Origin: Mycobacterium sp.
GTDB lineage: Bacteria; Actinomycetota; Actinomycetes; Mycobacteriales; Mycobacteriaceae
Length of the DNA stretch: 64,000 nucleotides
Assembly: GCA_016197405.1 (NCBI GenBank)
Contig: JACPVR010000004.1
Span: 62,001-126,000 of the forward strand
Direction: 5' to 3'
Position numbers and translations under genes: made by a program. Positions 25,801 to 35,407 of the stretch are shown one piece after another. Under the pieces are notes generated by a model. The model made no database searches and was not told the origin of the DNA. It saw nothing but the letters and a program-made list of their open reading frames with translations. Every line of letters starts with the position of its first letter. Within the stretch, counting starts at the first letter, position 1.

Positions 25801-26376
25801 TCAGTCAACGGAGGGTCGAACTCCGTCAGGGGGCCATCCTTCGAGGCCGTCTTCTAGCGGCACGTGCAAGGACCGCAGCAGCGCTGAGAACAATCTCCAA
25901 TTCCCGATCGCGGCGACGAGTTCGACGAGGACGGCCGGGTCCCCGTGCAACGCGCGCTGACACTCAGCCCAGGTTTCATCCGAGATGGTGCCGTCACGCA
26001 ACGTCTCGTCTGTCGCCGCCAGTACCGCCCGCTCGGCTTCGCCGAAGTGGCCGGCGTTCTGCCAGTCGCGCACCCCGAGCAGGTCGCGTTCGGGCACATC
26101 GAGCAAGCGGGCAACCCTCCAGTGTTGCGTCCACTCATAGACCGAATCAGTGACCCAGCCGATTCGCATGATGATCAGCTCCCGTAGCCGCGCATCCAGC
26201 GCGCCTTTCCACAGCAACGCCTCCAGCATTCCATGCAATGCGACGGCTACAGGGGGCTGATGAAGCGCGATCCTGAAAACAGACAGTTCAGCCATGGCGT
26301 CCGGAATCCCGCATTGAGCGGCGCGCTCGCGGGCATCTGTCAGGGCAAGCATGTCAACCCGGCTTTGGCTGCTCAC
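25801..26376 (-). CDS. Carboxymuconolactone decarboxylase-family protein
   Basis: A 191-residue protein of the AhpD/CMD fold. LRELIIMRIGWVTDSVYEWT near residue 70 is the diagnostic helix, with the Tyr-Glu-Trp variant rather than the CxxC of AhpD, so a peroxidase role is unlikely. A GTG start at 26376 has GGAAGGA 6 nt upstream. Such proteins often sit in catabolic operons beside dehydrogenases and may act as decarboxylases or hydrolases. It lies 35 bp after the alcohol dehydrogenase gene on the same strand. Confidence 0.8.
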   Translation of the reverse strand: MSSQSRVDMLALTDARERAAQCGIPDAMAELSVFRIALHQPPVAVALHGMLEALLWKGALDARLRELIIMRIGWVTDSVYEWTQHWRVARLLDVPERDLLGVRDWQNAGHFGEAERAVLAATDETLRDGTISDETWAECQRALHGDPAVLVELVAAIGNWRLFSALLRSLHVPLEDGLEGWPPDGVRPSVD

Positions 26377-26411
26377 GGTGGATCCTTCCGGTTGGGCGCT
26401 AGTTGGCGCTG

Positions 26412-27509
26412 TCAGGCGATCGGCACAAAGACGTTGTGCAGAGCGGGGACCCGGTCCGGCTCGTTGCCGGCCAGAAGGTCGAGCAGCCCGGGCAGGCCGG
26501 CGAAACCGGTGATCTCGCGGTGCAATTCTTCGAAGGGCCAACGCCTAGAGACCAGCAGCTCGATGGCGCTCTGGTAGGCGGGGTAGTCGACCCCCAACGA
26601 ACCGAAGATGCGTAGTTCCTTGAATACGAGCAGGTCTGGCTCGAAGCCCGGCGCTCCGCCGCCGCCGCGTGTGCCCGCGACCACCACGCGTCCGCCGGGC
26701 TGCGCGAGTCCGACGGCGTCCGCGAATGCGGCTGGCGCCTTCGCGGTGACGTCGACGACGACATCTGCGAGCCGGCCGGTCGCCATTTGCAGGGCCTGCG
26801 CCGGGTCGTCTTCGGTGACGTCGATGGTCAGGTCCACGCCGAACTGGTGGGCTGCGGCTAGCCGAGTTCGGTCGCGAGGGCCGACCCCGGTCATCGCGAC
26901 GAATGCCGCTCCGGCCTCCTTGGCGGCTACGGCAGCACAAATCCCGCGGATCCCTGGTCCGAGGACCGCGACGACGTCGCCCGGGCTTGTCTCGGGCAAC
27001 ATGGCAGCCCATTTGATCCCTGCCCCAAGCGGATTGAACAACGTCGCGACGATCGGGTCGAGTCCGTCCGGGACCGGCAACGGCATGGAATCGAACGGCA
27101 GATGCAGGTGGGTTGCATAGCCTCCCCACAGGCCGGGCGGGATGTTCACGTCGACGAAGCCGAACATGGTGGCGAGGCCGTTGCTCGAGCACCTGCGATA
27201 CTCGCCGCGGCCGCACGAGTCGCACTCCCGACACGATCGGAACACCTCGACGGCGACTCGCTGACCCACCGAGACGCCCCAACGCTCGCGCGCGGCGTCA
27301 CCGATTCCCTCGATGACGCCGATGATCTCGTGTCCGGGGATGAAGGCGAACCCCGTCGGCAGGTGTCCGCTGAACTGCTCGTGGTCGGTTCCGCAGAGCC
27401 CGCACGCCTCGATCCGCAGGAGACCGGACTCGTCGTCGATGCGCGGCACCGGAAGATGCCGCCGTTCAAGGGTGCGCGGCTTGGTCAGCACGAGCGCGTC
27501 GGCGTTCAC
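26412..27509 (-). CDS. Zinc-dependent alcohol dehydrogenase (MDR superfamily)
   Basis: A 365-residue medium-chain dehydrogenase. The catalytic zinc region ACGLCGTDHEQFSGH and GHE, the structural zinc set CRECDSCGRGEYRRC, and the Rossmann motif VLGPGIRGICAAVA (GxGxxG variant) are visible. It oxidises an unknown alcohol with NAD(P). The GTG at 27509 overlaps the thiolase stop by 4 nt (GTGA), so the genes are coupled. Confidence 0.88.
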   Translation of the reverse strand: MNADALVLTKPRTLERRHLPVPRIDDESGLLRIEACGLCGTDHEQFSGHLPTGFAFIPGHEIIGVIEGIGDAARERWGVSVGQRVAVEVFRSCRECDSCGRGEYRRCSSNGLATMFGFVDVNIPPGLWGGYATHLHLPFDSMPLPVPDGLDPIVATLFNPLGAGIKWAAMLPETSPGDVVAVLGPGIRGICAAVAAKEAGAAFVAMTGVGPRDRTRLAAAHQFGVDLTIDVTEDDPAQALQMATGRLADVVVDVTAKAPAAFADAVGLAQPGGRVVVAGTRGGGGAPGFEPDLLVFKELRIFGSLGVDYPAYQSAIELLVSRRWPFEELHREITGFAGLPGLLDLLAGNEPDRVPALHNVFVPIA

Positions 27510-28999
27510 GACAGTTCGAATTCGACGTGTCCGTCCGCCTGCCGCACGGCGACTTGGTGTCCGACGCACATGTCTCGTGACATTGCCACCGCCACCTCGG
27601 CATCGTCACTGCGCGCCGCGACGCGGCGGCCGTCGGTCATGCGCGCGAAAATCGGCACCCAGGAGGGGCCTTGGTCACGGTCGTGCACGACCGTGTATCC
27701 ATCTATGGTCGCCTCTCCGGATGCGTCGGCGGGAGAAGCGACCGGGAGGGAGGTGCCGTCGATCGCAGACTGCGCATCGGCCATGTCCGGAGTCTGCCAT
27801 CCCGTTGGCGGTGGAGTCGCCGACCACAGACCCAGCGAGTGCTTTGTGATGTACCAGCCCAGTCCGGACACGAGCCCGACGGCGTCCGGGTCGCTCCTGC
27901 AGCGTCGCACCATCTCGACGATCGAATGGCTGACATAGTTGTTACCCGGCCCTCCGTGGTAGGGCAGTCCGCCGGTCACCGTGAACCCGCGGTCATCCGC
28001 CGGGTCGAGATCCAAGGCGTCGATCGCCGCCTCGACCGCGGAAGGAAAGCAAGAGTAGAAATCAAACCATCTAATGTCGTCGATGTGAAGTCCACTGGCC
28101 GCCAATACCGCCTTGCCGGCGGCCCTTATTCCGGCGGAACGACCCAGATCAGGCCGCTGAACCGGGAAATACACGTCGTTGCATGTGGCCGACGACCACG
28201 GGAAGACCCAACGATCACTGGGCACTCCGAGTTCCTCGGCGACTTCGGCGGCCATGATCACGAAAGCGGCAGCCATATCCACGGCGATGATGCTGTTGAG
28301 CAGCTTCGGATACGGCTCGCACACCATCCGGTTAGCCGGGGAGACCGTGCTGAGCTCGTCTGCGCTACGGGCACGCGGAAACCAGGCCTGCTCGAGATGT
28401 CGGGACGCCTCAACCGTGAACGGAGCCATCAAGTCACCCAGCCAGCGGCGCTGTTCGTCGAATGTGCGGCCTGATCGGGCCGCGATCGCGGATTCGAAGA
28501 TCGGGTACACCTCGTGCGGCCAATGTAACCCGGCGCCCACCTCGGCTTCGCTCAGTCCCGGGCGGGTGTCACCGAGTGACTCGTCCTGTGCTGCGATGGG
28601 TTTGGGCTCCAAAAGTGCGCTACCGGATGCGACTTTGCGTGCTGACGCGCCGCTTTCCGCTCCGACGATCAGAGCCCCGTCGCTGACGCCGCGCCAAATG
28701 CGGCGGCCGAGGACCTCGACCAGATACTGGGGGGTGTTGCCGCCGACCGGACAACTGATGCGATGATCCGGCGTCAGCCCAGTCGCTTCGGCAATCCTCG
28801 ACGCGGGGTTGTCGCGTGGGATCATCAAGATTCCGGGCGTCGCCACGGTATCGATGCGATGCCCGATCGCGGCCGAAGCATCATGCAGCGCTCGACGCGC
28901 GGCCTCGGCGGCCAAATCGATGGGATCGACGGTGCCTTCACCGCGATGTGTCAGTTCACCGACGCCGACGACAACCGGAGTGCGTGGTGGGATGGCCAA
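27506..28999 (-). CDS. Thiolase-superfamily protein (acetyl-CoA acetyltransferase / SCP-X-like)
   Basis: A 497-residue thiolase-like protein. HRISCPVGGNTPQYLVE (near residue 82) holds the probable active-site Cys; NNYVSHSIVEM and SGLGWYITKHSLG give the His-containing regions. The C-terminal about 90 residues form an extra small beta domain seen in this subgroup. Members are often annotated acetyl-CoA acetyltransferase, but many act in steroid or branched side-chain cleavage. The start is TTG at 28999, directly after an in-frame stop. It is divergent from a TetR. Confidence 0.82.
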   Translation of the reverse strand: MAIPPRTPVVVGVGELTHRGEGTVDPIDLAAEAARRALHDASAAIGHRIDTVATPGILMIPRDNPASRIAEATGLTPDHRISCPVGGNTPQYLVEVLGRRIWRGVSDGALIVGAESGASARKVASGSALLEPKPIAAQDESLGDTRPGLSEAEVGAGLHWPHEVYPIFESAIAARSGRTFDEQRRWLGDLMAPFTVEASRHLEQAWFPRARSADELSTVSPANRMVCEPYPKLLNSIIAVDMAAAFVIMAAEVAEELGVPSDRWVFPWSSATCNDVYFPVQRPDLGRSAGIRAAGKAVLAASGLHIDDIRWFDFYSCFPSAVEAAIDALDLDPADDRGFTVTGGLPYHGGPGNNYVSHSIVEMVRRCRSDPDAVGLVSGLGWYITKHSLGLWSATPPPTGWQTPDMADAQSAIDGTSLPVASPADASGEATIDGYTVVHDRDQGPSWVPIFARMTDGRRVAARSDDAEVAVAMSRDMCVGHQVAVRQADGHVEFELS

Positions 29000-29125
29000 C
29001 GGTCAGATCACGCTCATCGTCGAGGTCTTCTATGCGACACGACTGCGATATTGTCACATCCGTTTCCATGCGACAACCGCGGGTGTTCGACAGAGCGGGT
29101 CCCTTGACAGGGCATACTCGTACCC

Positions 29126-29773
29126 GTGACGAAGAGATCGTTGCGGCGGGGCGACGCGACTCCTGGGCGAAACCGCGATATGGCGCGCGATCGCCTACTC
29201 GACGCCGCCGAAACGTGCCTGCAAGGCAAGGGGCTGTCGGGCACCACGATGGAGGATATCGCCAGGCATGCGGGCGTATCGCGCGCCACGGTCTATCGCT
29301 ACTTCGCTAGTCGCGAATCCGTCGTATCCGGTGTCATCGTCCGCGCAGCGGAACGCTACCTGCACCGCACCAGCGGACGGATCTTGGCGCACACCGACTT
29401 GGGCTCTGCCATATTGGACTTCGTTGCAGTCACGGTGCGCGCGGCACGCCGCGAACCGATAATCGGCATGCTCTTCGCCAGCGACGATGAACTCGCCGGC
29501 GTGGGACTGGCCGAGGGAACGTCGGTGGCGCTGTTCGAACTCGTCGCCGAGTTTCTGCGACCCGTGTTCGCCGCACACTGGCATCAACTCGAAGCCGGCG
29601 TTTCGGTCGATGACGCCGCCGAATGGATTTTGCGCATCATCCTCAGCTTGCTCGCGGTTCGCGGCCCCCGGCACCGCAGCCCCGAAGGAATCGATGCTTT
29701 CTTGCGCCGATTCCTGCTTCCCGCGCTACTGGCCGACACTCACAGTTGCATTGCTGCGACAACTGCGGAGTAG
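29126..29773 (+). CDS. TetR-family regulator
   Basis: A 215-residue regulator. The helix-turn-helix (RLLDAAETCLQGKGLSGTTM, DIARHAGVSRATVYRYFASR) lies at about 22-68. The GTG at 29126 is preceded by TTGACA and CATACT at a distance that suggests a leaderless transcript. It is divergent from the thiolase-ADH-CMD genes, and TGCGACA elements recur in the spacer (about 29034 and 29071). It is 48 bp ahead of the thioesterase gene, so it may also lead that operon. Confidence 0.85.
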   Translation: MTKRSLRRGDATPGRNRDMARDRLLDAAETCLQGKGLSGTTMEDIARHAGVSRATVYRYFASRESVVSGVIVRAAERYLHRTSGRILAHTDLGSAILDFVAVTVRAARREPIIGMLFASDDELAGVGLAEGTSVALFELVAEFLRPVFAAHWHQLEAGVSVDDAAEWILRIILSLLAVRGPRHRSPEGIDAFLRRFLLPALLADTHSCIAATTAE

Positions 29774-29821
29774 TGTCTCAGCGATGGCATCGGTATCGCT
29801 GAACGAAACGAGGCGCTGACC

Positions 29822-30256
29822 ATGGACTTCCCCCAGTTCAACAAGCAAATAGCCGAGGAGCTCCAGCACGCGGGGGGAACCTCGGGAGGGCTCGCCAAGT
29901 ACTTGGACTTCCGCCACATCGAGTTCTCCGCCGGGAGACTGGTAGTGGAAATGGACGCCCGAGCCGATTTGTTGACTCCTTTCGGCACTCTGCATGGCGG
30001 ATGCCTGTCAGCGATGGTCGACCACTGCTTGGGCGTGGTGTTCTATCCGGTGATCCCACCTGGGTCATGGGTGGCCACAACCGAATTCAAACTGAACCTC
30101 CTACGTCCGGTGTCCAGTGGAGTCTGCGTTGCGGTCGCCGACATCATCGCGCTGGGGAAGCGTAGCGGCGTCGCCAGGATCGACATCACCAATACGGGAC
30201 GCCCGGTATGCGCCGCACAGGGAACAGTGACCGTCGTCGCCCAGAGCGCCTCGTGA
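29822..30256 (+). CDS. PaaI-family hot-dog thioesterase
   Basis: A 144-residue single hot-dog thioesterase. FGTLHGGCLSAMVDHCLG is the family signature (HGG with a downstream Asp). It hydrolyses acyl-CoA, often aryl or short branched. GAGG precedes the ATG. It follows the TetR and precedes an alpha/beta hydrolase on the same strand. Confidence 0.88.
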   Translation: MDFPQFNKQIAEELQHAGGTSGGLAKYLDFRHIEFSAGRLVVEMDARADLLTPFGTLHGGCLSAMVDHCLGVVFYPVIPPGSWVATTEFKLNLLRPVSSGVCVAVADIIALGKRSGVARIDITNTGRPVCAAQGTVTVVAQSAS

Positions 30257-30308
30257 TCCGGTCGCGGAACGAGAACGCTGCCCAAGGCGACCATCGAGGA
30301 CACAGCAA

Positions 30309-31208
30309 ATGACCTCAACGTTCGAGCGCGTCCGCAACGAAGACGGAACCGCCCTTGCAGCCGATGTCTACCGACACGAATCCGCCCGCGCGGTCGTCAT
30401 ACTGCTGCACGGCGGTGGACAGAACCGCCATGCCTGGGCGACTACCGCGCGCCGCTTACACGCGCGCGGGTATACCGTCGTCGCTTACGACGCCCGCGGT
30501 CACGGCGACAGCGAGTGGGACCCCGATGGTCGATACGATCTCGACCGACTTGCATCCGACCTGCTGTCGATTCGCCGATATGCCAGCGATGGCCGCCCGC
30601 CAGCTGTCGTTGGCGCATCCTTGGGCGGCATGACGGTGTTGGGAACGCATTTGGTGGCGCCTGCCGATCTGTGGGGAGCCGTCGTACTGGTCGACATAAC
30701 TCCGCGAATGGAGTTTCACGGAGCACGCCGCGTCGTGTCTTTCATGGGCGCCCATCCCGACGGATTCGATACGCTCGACGCGGCCGCGGACGTCATTGCC
30801 CAGTACAACCGGCATCGCGCTCGGCCCAAGAACTTGGACGGTCTCCGAAAGGTCTTGCAGCAGCGCGACGACGGTCGGTGGATCTGGCGATGGGATCCGG
30901 CGTTCATAGCTTCCAACTTCGAGTTCCTGCAGGGCGACCCAGCAACTGGTGCCAAAGAATTCGGCGCCATAAGCGACCTTCTCATCGAAGGGGCCCGCCG
31001 CGTGCGAGCACCAACGCTTCTCATTCGCGGCGTTCACTCCGACGTGACGTCGCAGCAGTCGGTCGAGGAGTTCCTCGAAGTCGTACCGCACGCCGAGGCT
31101 GTCGACGTTTCGGGCACGGGCCACATGGTTGCGGGCGACGACAACGACGCCTTCACTTCGGCAGTCGCAGATTTTCTCGACCGCACGCTGAACGACTCGT
31201 CGGACTGA
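30309..31208 (+). CDS. Alpha/beta hydrolase
   Basis: A 299-residue hydrolase. HGGGQNRHAW gives the oxyanion region, GASLGG the nucleophile (about S104), and GTGHM the catalytic His near the C-terminus, with an acid near RGVHSD. GAGGA precedes the ATG. It lies 52 bp after the thioesterase. Esters, lactones or C-C bond substrates are possible. Confidence 0.88.
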   Translation: MTSTFERVRNEDGTALAADVYRHESARAVVILLHGGGQNRHAWATTARRLHARGYTVVAYDARGHGDSEWDPDGRYDLDRLASDLLSIRRYASDGRPPAVVGASLGGMTVLGTHLVAPADLWGAVVLVDITPRMEFHGARRVVSFMGAHPDGFDTLDAAADVIAQYNRHRARPKNLDGLRKVLQQRDDGRWIWRWDPAFIASNFEFLQGDPATGAKEFGAISDLLIEGARRVRAPTLLIRGVHSDVTSQQSVEEFLEVVPHAEAVDVSGTGHMVAGDDNDAFTSAVADFLDRTLNDSSD

Positions 31209-31953
31209 GCGTCTTTCAGGGCCCTGCGATGGCCGCGGCCCGGCCACTCTGGTTCGTTGTCGAGGTGTCAGAACTACCTCCATGAACGGAACCCCGGCGG
31301 CGCAGTATCGGCGCATCCGAAGGCAGCGATGCCAAACCGTATGGTTCGACCATCGCCTGGGCCGAATTATCATTCGAACCGAAGCATTTTGCTGGTGGGC
31401 GCTGTCCAGGTCGGATCGAGCGGTCGGAGTTCTCCGAACCAGTGCCCGCACACCTTGACGAACACACCCGCCGCCGGGGCGACCCGGATCAGATCGGCGC
31501 TGCTGTTGGGATCTTGGAGTCAGTCGACGGCCGGGGGCGAGTCCAGAGGACAGCCTACTGCTATCCAGGCTTCAGCTTCGGTATGCGGGAGGCGGGCGGG
31601 CATATCCGGCGCCCGATTCGACCACCTCGTCAGAGCGGCGGGCGTTCCTTCGCATGAGCAGTTCCGGAAACTTCGTGGCCGAAACGATCGAGAAAGTCGT
31701 CTATTGCGGCCAGGGCGGTGCTGATCGTTCCTCGCAATGGGGCTGCTCCGGCCGCGAAGGCCGCAAACAAGGTTATTGCGAGCAGACAACTCATGCCTCC
31801 GCCTTCCTCTTCACGCGCATCCGTTCGCCGTGGCCCACAGCAATGCCTCGTTCGGCTGCTGAAATGGTAAAACGTGGCTCACCGCTCCTTAACAGCGTAG
31901 ATACCCGGATCCGCGATCGGTATGTCTCGAAGGGTCGAACCTGCGGGCGTCTG
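31209..31953. other. Non-coding stretch apart from one possible small ORF
   Basis: This 745-bp stretch has no recognisable conserved gene and lacks steady codon bias on the plus strand. The one candidate is the minus-strand 54-aa frame at 31630-31794. No tRNA or repeat was found. It may hold decayed sequence. Confidence 0.4.
31630..31794 (-). CDS. Possible 54-aa secreted or membrane-anchored peptide
   Basis: MSCLLAITLFAAFAAGAAPL gives a convincing signal or membrane segment, followed by a short amphipathic part (about 34 residues) and a stop. AGGAAGG lies 7 nt before the ATG, one of the better ribosome sites in this area. No family recognised. Confidence 0.4.
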   Translation of the reverse strand: MSCLLAITLFAAFAAGAAPLRGTISTALAAIDDFLDRFGHEVSGTAHAKERPPL

Positions 31954-31970
31954 TTGTCTCGCAAAGACAA
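31954..31970. promoter_or_regulatory. Inverted repeat before the PucR-type gene
   Basis: TTGTCT and AGACAA pair around 5 nt, ending 22 bp before the GTG at 31993. A possible self-regulatory site. Confidence 0.35.
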
Positions 31971-31992
31971 GTAATCGAGTACGGTCGCAGCT

Positions 31993-33285
31993 GTGCTTGA
32001 TTCATCCGAAGTTCAAGACACCCCCGGTCACGCGGTTCATCACCTATTCCGAGACCTCGGCGACCTCGTCAGAGAATTGCCCGAGTCCATACATGGCCTT
32101 CTGATTGAGCAAGTTGCCGAACTCGCTGCCGATCAACAGCTCAAAGAGCTACTGAGTGACACCGTCGCCGCGAACGTAGACACTTGGTTCTCCGTCGTCC
32201 GTCACTCGATCCCGTTCGACCGCATGGAGTCACCGACGGCCGCCCTTGAACACGCCCGGAGGATGGCGCAACGCGAGGTACCCGTCAACGCGCTGCTGCG
32301 GGCATACAGGCTCGGGCACCAGTATGGATTGAACCTCATCATCGCTGGCCTTCGGAGCGCGGACCTACCGCCCGAGGAGAAATTGGCGCTCATTGAACAC
32401 ATCACCCGTGTGTCTTTCCGCTACATCGACTGGATGTCTGAGCAGGTCTTGGAGACATATCAGACTGAACGCGCGGAGTGGGACGAGCGCCGACGAAGTT
32501 TGCGTGCACAAGCCATTCGAGACATCCTCAACGGACGCGACGTAGACCTGACCGAAGCGTCGTCGGCTATGAGGTACTTCTTGGGCGCAACGCATGTGGC
32601 TCTCATGGTATGGCTCGACCGAGATGCGGGCGCCGACACCGACGAGTTCATCGCCATGGAGCGCTTCATGCAACACGCGGTCTCCGCCACTGGAGCGAAG
32701 CAATCGGTCTACTTCTCCATCGACCGCCTCGTCGGATGCGCATGGATGACGGTTCACCGCCCGTCGGACTATTTATCGCAGCTGCGCGACTTCGTCCGGG
32801 CTCAACCTGACGGCCCAAGACTTTCCGTCGGTGAACCACTTCCGGGGATTGAAGGCTTCCGCCGCACCTACCGACAGGCTGAGCAGGCCCGTGTGGTCGC
32901 GGTGGCAGCCGACGGCTCCTCACGGCACCGGATCGTCGCTGCACGAGATCCCGGTGTGGCCCTGGCCTCGATGCTGATGACCGATGACGCGACTCTGAAG
33001 GAATGGATTTACGATGTGCTGGGCCCGTTGGCTCAGAACACTGCATCGGACCAGCGTCTACGAGACACGTTGAGGGTGTTCTTGCGTGCCGGTTCCAGCT
33101 TCAAAGCCGCCGCCAACGAATTGCAGATACACGCCAATACCGTCAAGTATCGCGTAAATCGAGCACTCGAGCGCCGCGGTCGCCCGATCGCCGCGGAACG
33201 ATTAGACGTCGAGGTCGCCCTACTGATGTGCTATTGGCTCGGCGAAGTAGCACTGAACCCAACACAAGCCTTGGGGCGGTCCTAG
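31993..33285 (+). CDS. PucR/CdaR-family transcriptional regulator
   Basis: A 430-residue regulator with the common actinobacterial layout: an N-terminal helical sensor (about 1-160), a GGDEF-like middle domain (about 170-300) and a C-terminal PucR helix-turn-helix (TLRVFLRAGSSFKAAANELQ, IHANTVKYRVNRALE). Such regulators often control adjacent catabolic genes. The start GTG at 31993 is at the beginning of the conserved region. The neighbour to the right is the IS, so its original target may lie beyond or have been displaced. Confidence 0.88.
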   Translation: MLDSSEVQDTPGHAVHHLFRDLGDLVRELPESIHGLLIEQVAELAADQQLKELLSDTVAANVDTWFSVVRHSIPFDRMESPTAALEHARRMAQREVPVNALLRAYRLGHQYGLNLIIAGLRSADLPPEEKLALIEHITRVSFRYIDWMSEQVLETYQTERAEWDERRRSLRAQAIRDILNGRDVDLTEASSAMRYFLGATHVALMVWLDRDAGADTDEFIAMERFMQHAVSATGAKQSVYFSIDRLVGCAWMTVHRPSDYLSQLRDFVRAQPDGPRLSVGEPLPGIEGFRRTYRQAEQARVVAVAADGSSRHRIVAARDPGVALASMLMTDDATLKEWIYDVLGPLAQNTASDQRLRDTLRVFLRAGSSFKAAANELQIHANTVKYRVNRALERRGRPIAAERLDVEVALLMCYWLGEVALNPTQALGRS

Positions 33286-33607
33286 TCGTTCGTGTCCCGC
33301 GAACGCCCTTGCTGCGTAACTGTGCCGTCTACTGACGAACACGCCGAATCTGAGGATGGTCAGCGCGACGATCCGGCGCCGCCCGGCCTGATAATCCGAG
33401 TTCGATTCATGTTTCGACGCTGCCGCGGGGCTCTGCTGCGGGCAGGCTGATCGAGTGGAGTCGTCGATCGCCGCCGTACGGAGCTGAAGCAACCCATTCA
33501 CCGAAGCTCATCGACGTCAGACACGCTCAAGCACCCATCGCGCAAGGCGACAGGCGAGTCGTGGCGCAGGTTGCGACTTGTCGGCCCAGACAACCAGGAG
33601 GCATAAG
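33286..33607. other. Intergenic stretch ending in the IS target site
   Basis: No gene seen. The last 5 bp, ATAAG at 33603-33607, are repeated at 35260-35264 on the other side of the IS, marking its target duplication. Confidence 0.5.
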
Positions 33608-33624
33608 CCTTGATCCACCGATGA
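33608..33624 (+). repeat. Left terminal inverted repeat of the IS1380-type element
   Basis: CCTTGATCCACCGATGA; its partner at 35243-35259 is the reverse complement with C instead of T at position 4. ATAAG flanks it on the outside. Confidence 0.85.
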
Positions 33625-33743
33625 GCTGTCGTGGCTGAGGCTGGAATGGTTTGGTGGTCGCTTGCTGGCTGTGAGCAGGGGGTATCGGCTGGTCTGTCCA
33701 GCTTTTTCCTGTGTGCTCCGGTCGTGGCCTTTCGGCGGATTGG

Positions 33744-35140
33744 TCAGGTGGGGGCGGTTGCTGGCGGGCTGTGGCCGATGGTGTTGCGCCACAATCGGAG
33801 CCAGTGCGTCGCCCACGGCCAGTGGGCTGGTAGGTGCAGGATGGGTCGGCGTTGGGGGCGGGCCAGTCGGGCCGGGATGGTGATGAGGCGTCGGCGCAGG
33901 GTGGCGCCGCGAGCCACCGCGTGTGCACCGCCGGCCAGGATGCCGGCGGCGCGCTGCAGGTTGTGGGCGATGGCCGCGCACAGTATCCAGGCAGAGTTCG
34001 CCCCGAAACGTCCCGAGGGCATGTGGGCCAGGGGTCCGTCGATGAGGTCGGCGAACACGGTTTCGATGATCGCGTGGCGGCGGTGAGTGATGTCAGCGAC
34101 GTCGACGGGTTCGTCGGTGTCGGTGAAGAACGGGTGATATCGCCAGACCGGGAACAGGGCGTCGGGGTATCGGGCGTCTTTGACCCGGCGCACGATCAAC
34201 CGTGCCGTGATCGGAGTCTTCGTGGAACTGAAAGCGGTGCAGGTGGTTTCGGCGACTTCGGCATCGGAGATCCAGGCACCGGTGTCGGGATCGCGGCGGG
34301 ATAGCACACCGGGATCCACGCGGTGTCATTGATGTCGGCGATGGCCGCGACGACTGCGGCGGTCTTGGTCAGCACCAGCGAGAACCGGGCACCGGCGCGG
34401 CGGCAGGCGGTGACCACGCTGCTGTTGCCGTAGGCCGAGTCGCCGCGCACCAGGATGCGCCCGGTGACACCGGCGCCGCGGGCGGTGGCGACGGCTTGGG
34501 CGATCATGCGGGCCGCGCCTTTGCCCGAGTTGGTCTTGCCCGCCCGCAGTCGTGCTCCGGTGATCACCGGAGCGCAGTGTTCGGTGCTGATGGTGGTCAC
34601 CAACGGGGAAAGACCCTTGCGCAGGATCTGCTTGCCGGCGATTTTGGTGTGGCCGTAGCTCGCACCTTGTTTGGCCTGGCCGTAGACCGGGCGCAGCAGT
34701 GAGTCGATGTCGATGAACACCCGCCCGTCGGCGCCGGGCAACAGATCGACACGCTCGCACAGAGCGCCCACGTGCTCACTGAGCACCGACTCCAGTTGCC
34801 GGGCATGGCCGAAGGTGAACTCCCGCAACAAGGTTCCGATGGTCGACGGGGCGTACACCTCGCCGAACAGGGTCTTCATCCCGCCGCTACGAACTACGTC
34901 GAGGTCGTCGATGCTGTCCGCGCCGGTGCACATCCCGGCGATCAGCGTGGTCAGCTTCGGCGACGGATTGGCCGCACCGGACTTGACCCGCTCGCAGCTG
35001 AACCGAACTTTGTCGGCCAATGACGATGACAGTCCGGTCTGCTCGGCAAGGGCCATCACCGGTACCAGGCCTGCGCACGACACCAGACGCTCATCATCGA
35101 AGACCGCCGACGATGCGGCGAACCTATGGGACACTTGCAC
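33744..35140 (-). pseudogene. IS1380-family transposase, frameshifted
   Basis: The N-terminal two thirds (GTG at 35140, VQVSHRFAASSAVFDDERLV onward) carries the DDE-type regions (DGRVFIDIDSL, LVRGDSAYGNS). Reading then slips near 34280-34290: the first frame continues as nonsense, while the C-terminal third (DPDTGAWISDAEVAETTCTA to HAIIETVFADLIDGPLAHMP, with the conserved Glu) lies in another frame. Programmed frameshifting is not usual in this family, so this copy is probably inactive unless the shift is a sequencing error. GGAAAGG lies 7 nt before the GTG. Confidence 0.8.
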
Positions 35141-35242
35141 CGGAAGTGCCTTTCCGAGTTGTGCCGATAAGTGCGTAGAGAACACTCATCATCGCAGCTC
35201 AGAGGGCACTTTCCTCATTCCGACACCCCACGACCAGCCAAT

Positions 35243-35259
35243 TCATCGGTGGATCGAGG
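35243..35259 (-). repeat. Right terminal inverted repeat of the IS1380-type element
   Basis: TCATCGGTGGATCGAGG, the reverse complement of the left end with one mismatch, followed by the ATAAG duplication at 35260-35264. Confidence 0.85.
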
Positions 35260-35281
35260 ATAAGAACATCCGACAAGTGGC

Positions 35282-35302
35282 GCGCGTGGTCTTGCCACGC
35301 GC
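35282..35302. terminator. U-less hairpin downstream of fadD
   Basis: GCGCGTGG and CCACGCGC pair perfectly (8 bp) around TCTTG, about 105 bp past the FadD stop. No U tract follows on the minus strand, so it would be an intrinsic terminator of the U-less type or simply a stable hairpin. Confidence 0.4.
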
Positions 35303-35407
35303 TAGACGTTAGCGACGATTAACATCTTCAGCTATTTGCAGCGGCGACCGTGGCTACTCGTCGTGACAACACTTCCCAAACCCGCGCTCCGCCTCCGGTG
35401 TCGTGCC

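Larger units (their letters stand above)
33608..35259 (-). mobile_element. IS1380-family insertion sequence (transposase frameshifted)
   Basis: A 1652-bp element bounded by 17-bp terminal inverted repeats with one mismatch, and by a 5-bp ATAAG duplication. Its single transposase gene on the minus strand is split into two frames. Length, ends and transposase fit the IS1380 family, which makes 4-5-bp duplications. It lies between the PucR regulator and the FadD gene and interrupts no gene. Confidence 0.9.

Noticed and set aside
33744..35140. Programmed frameshift in the transposase
   Set aside because: IS1380-family transposases are normally one frame, and no slippery heptamer is seen near 34285; a simple disabling mutation is likelier.
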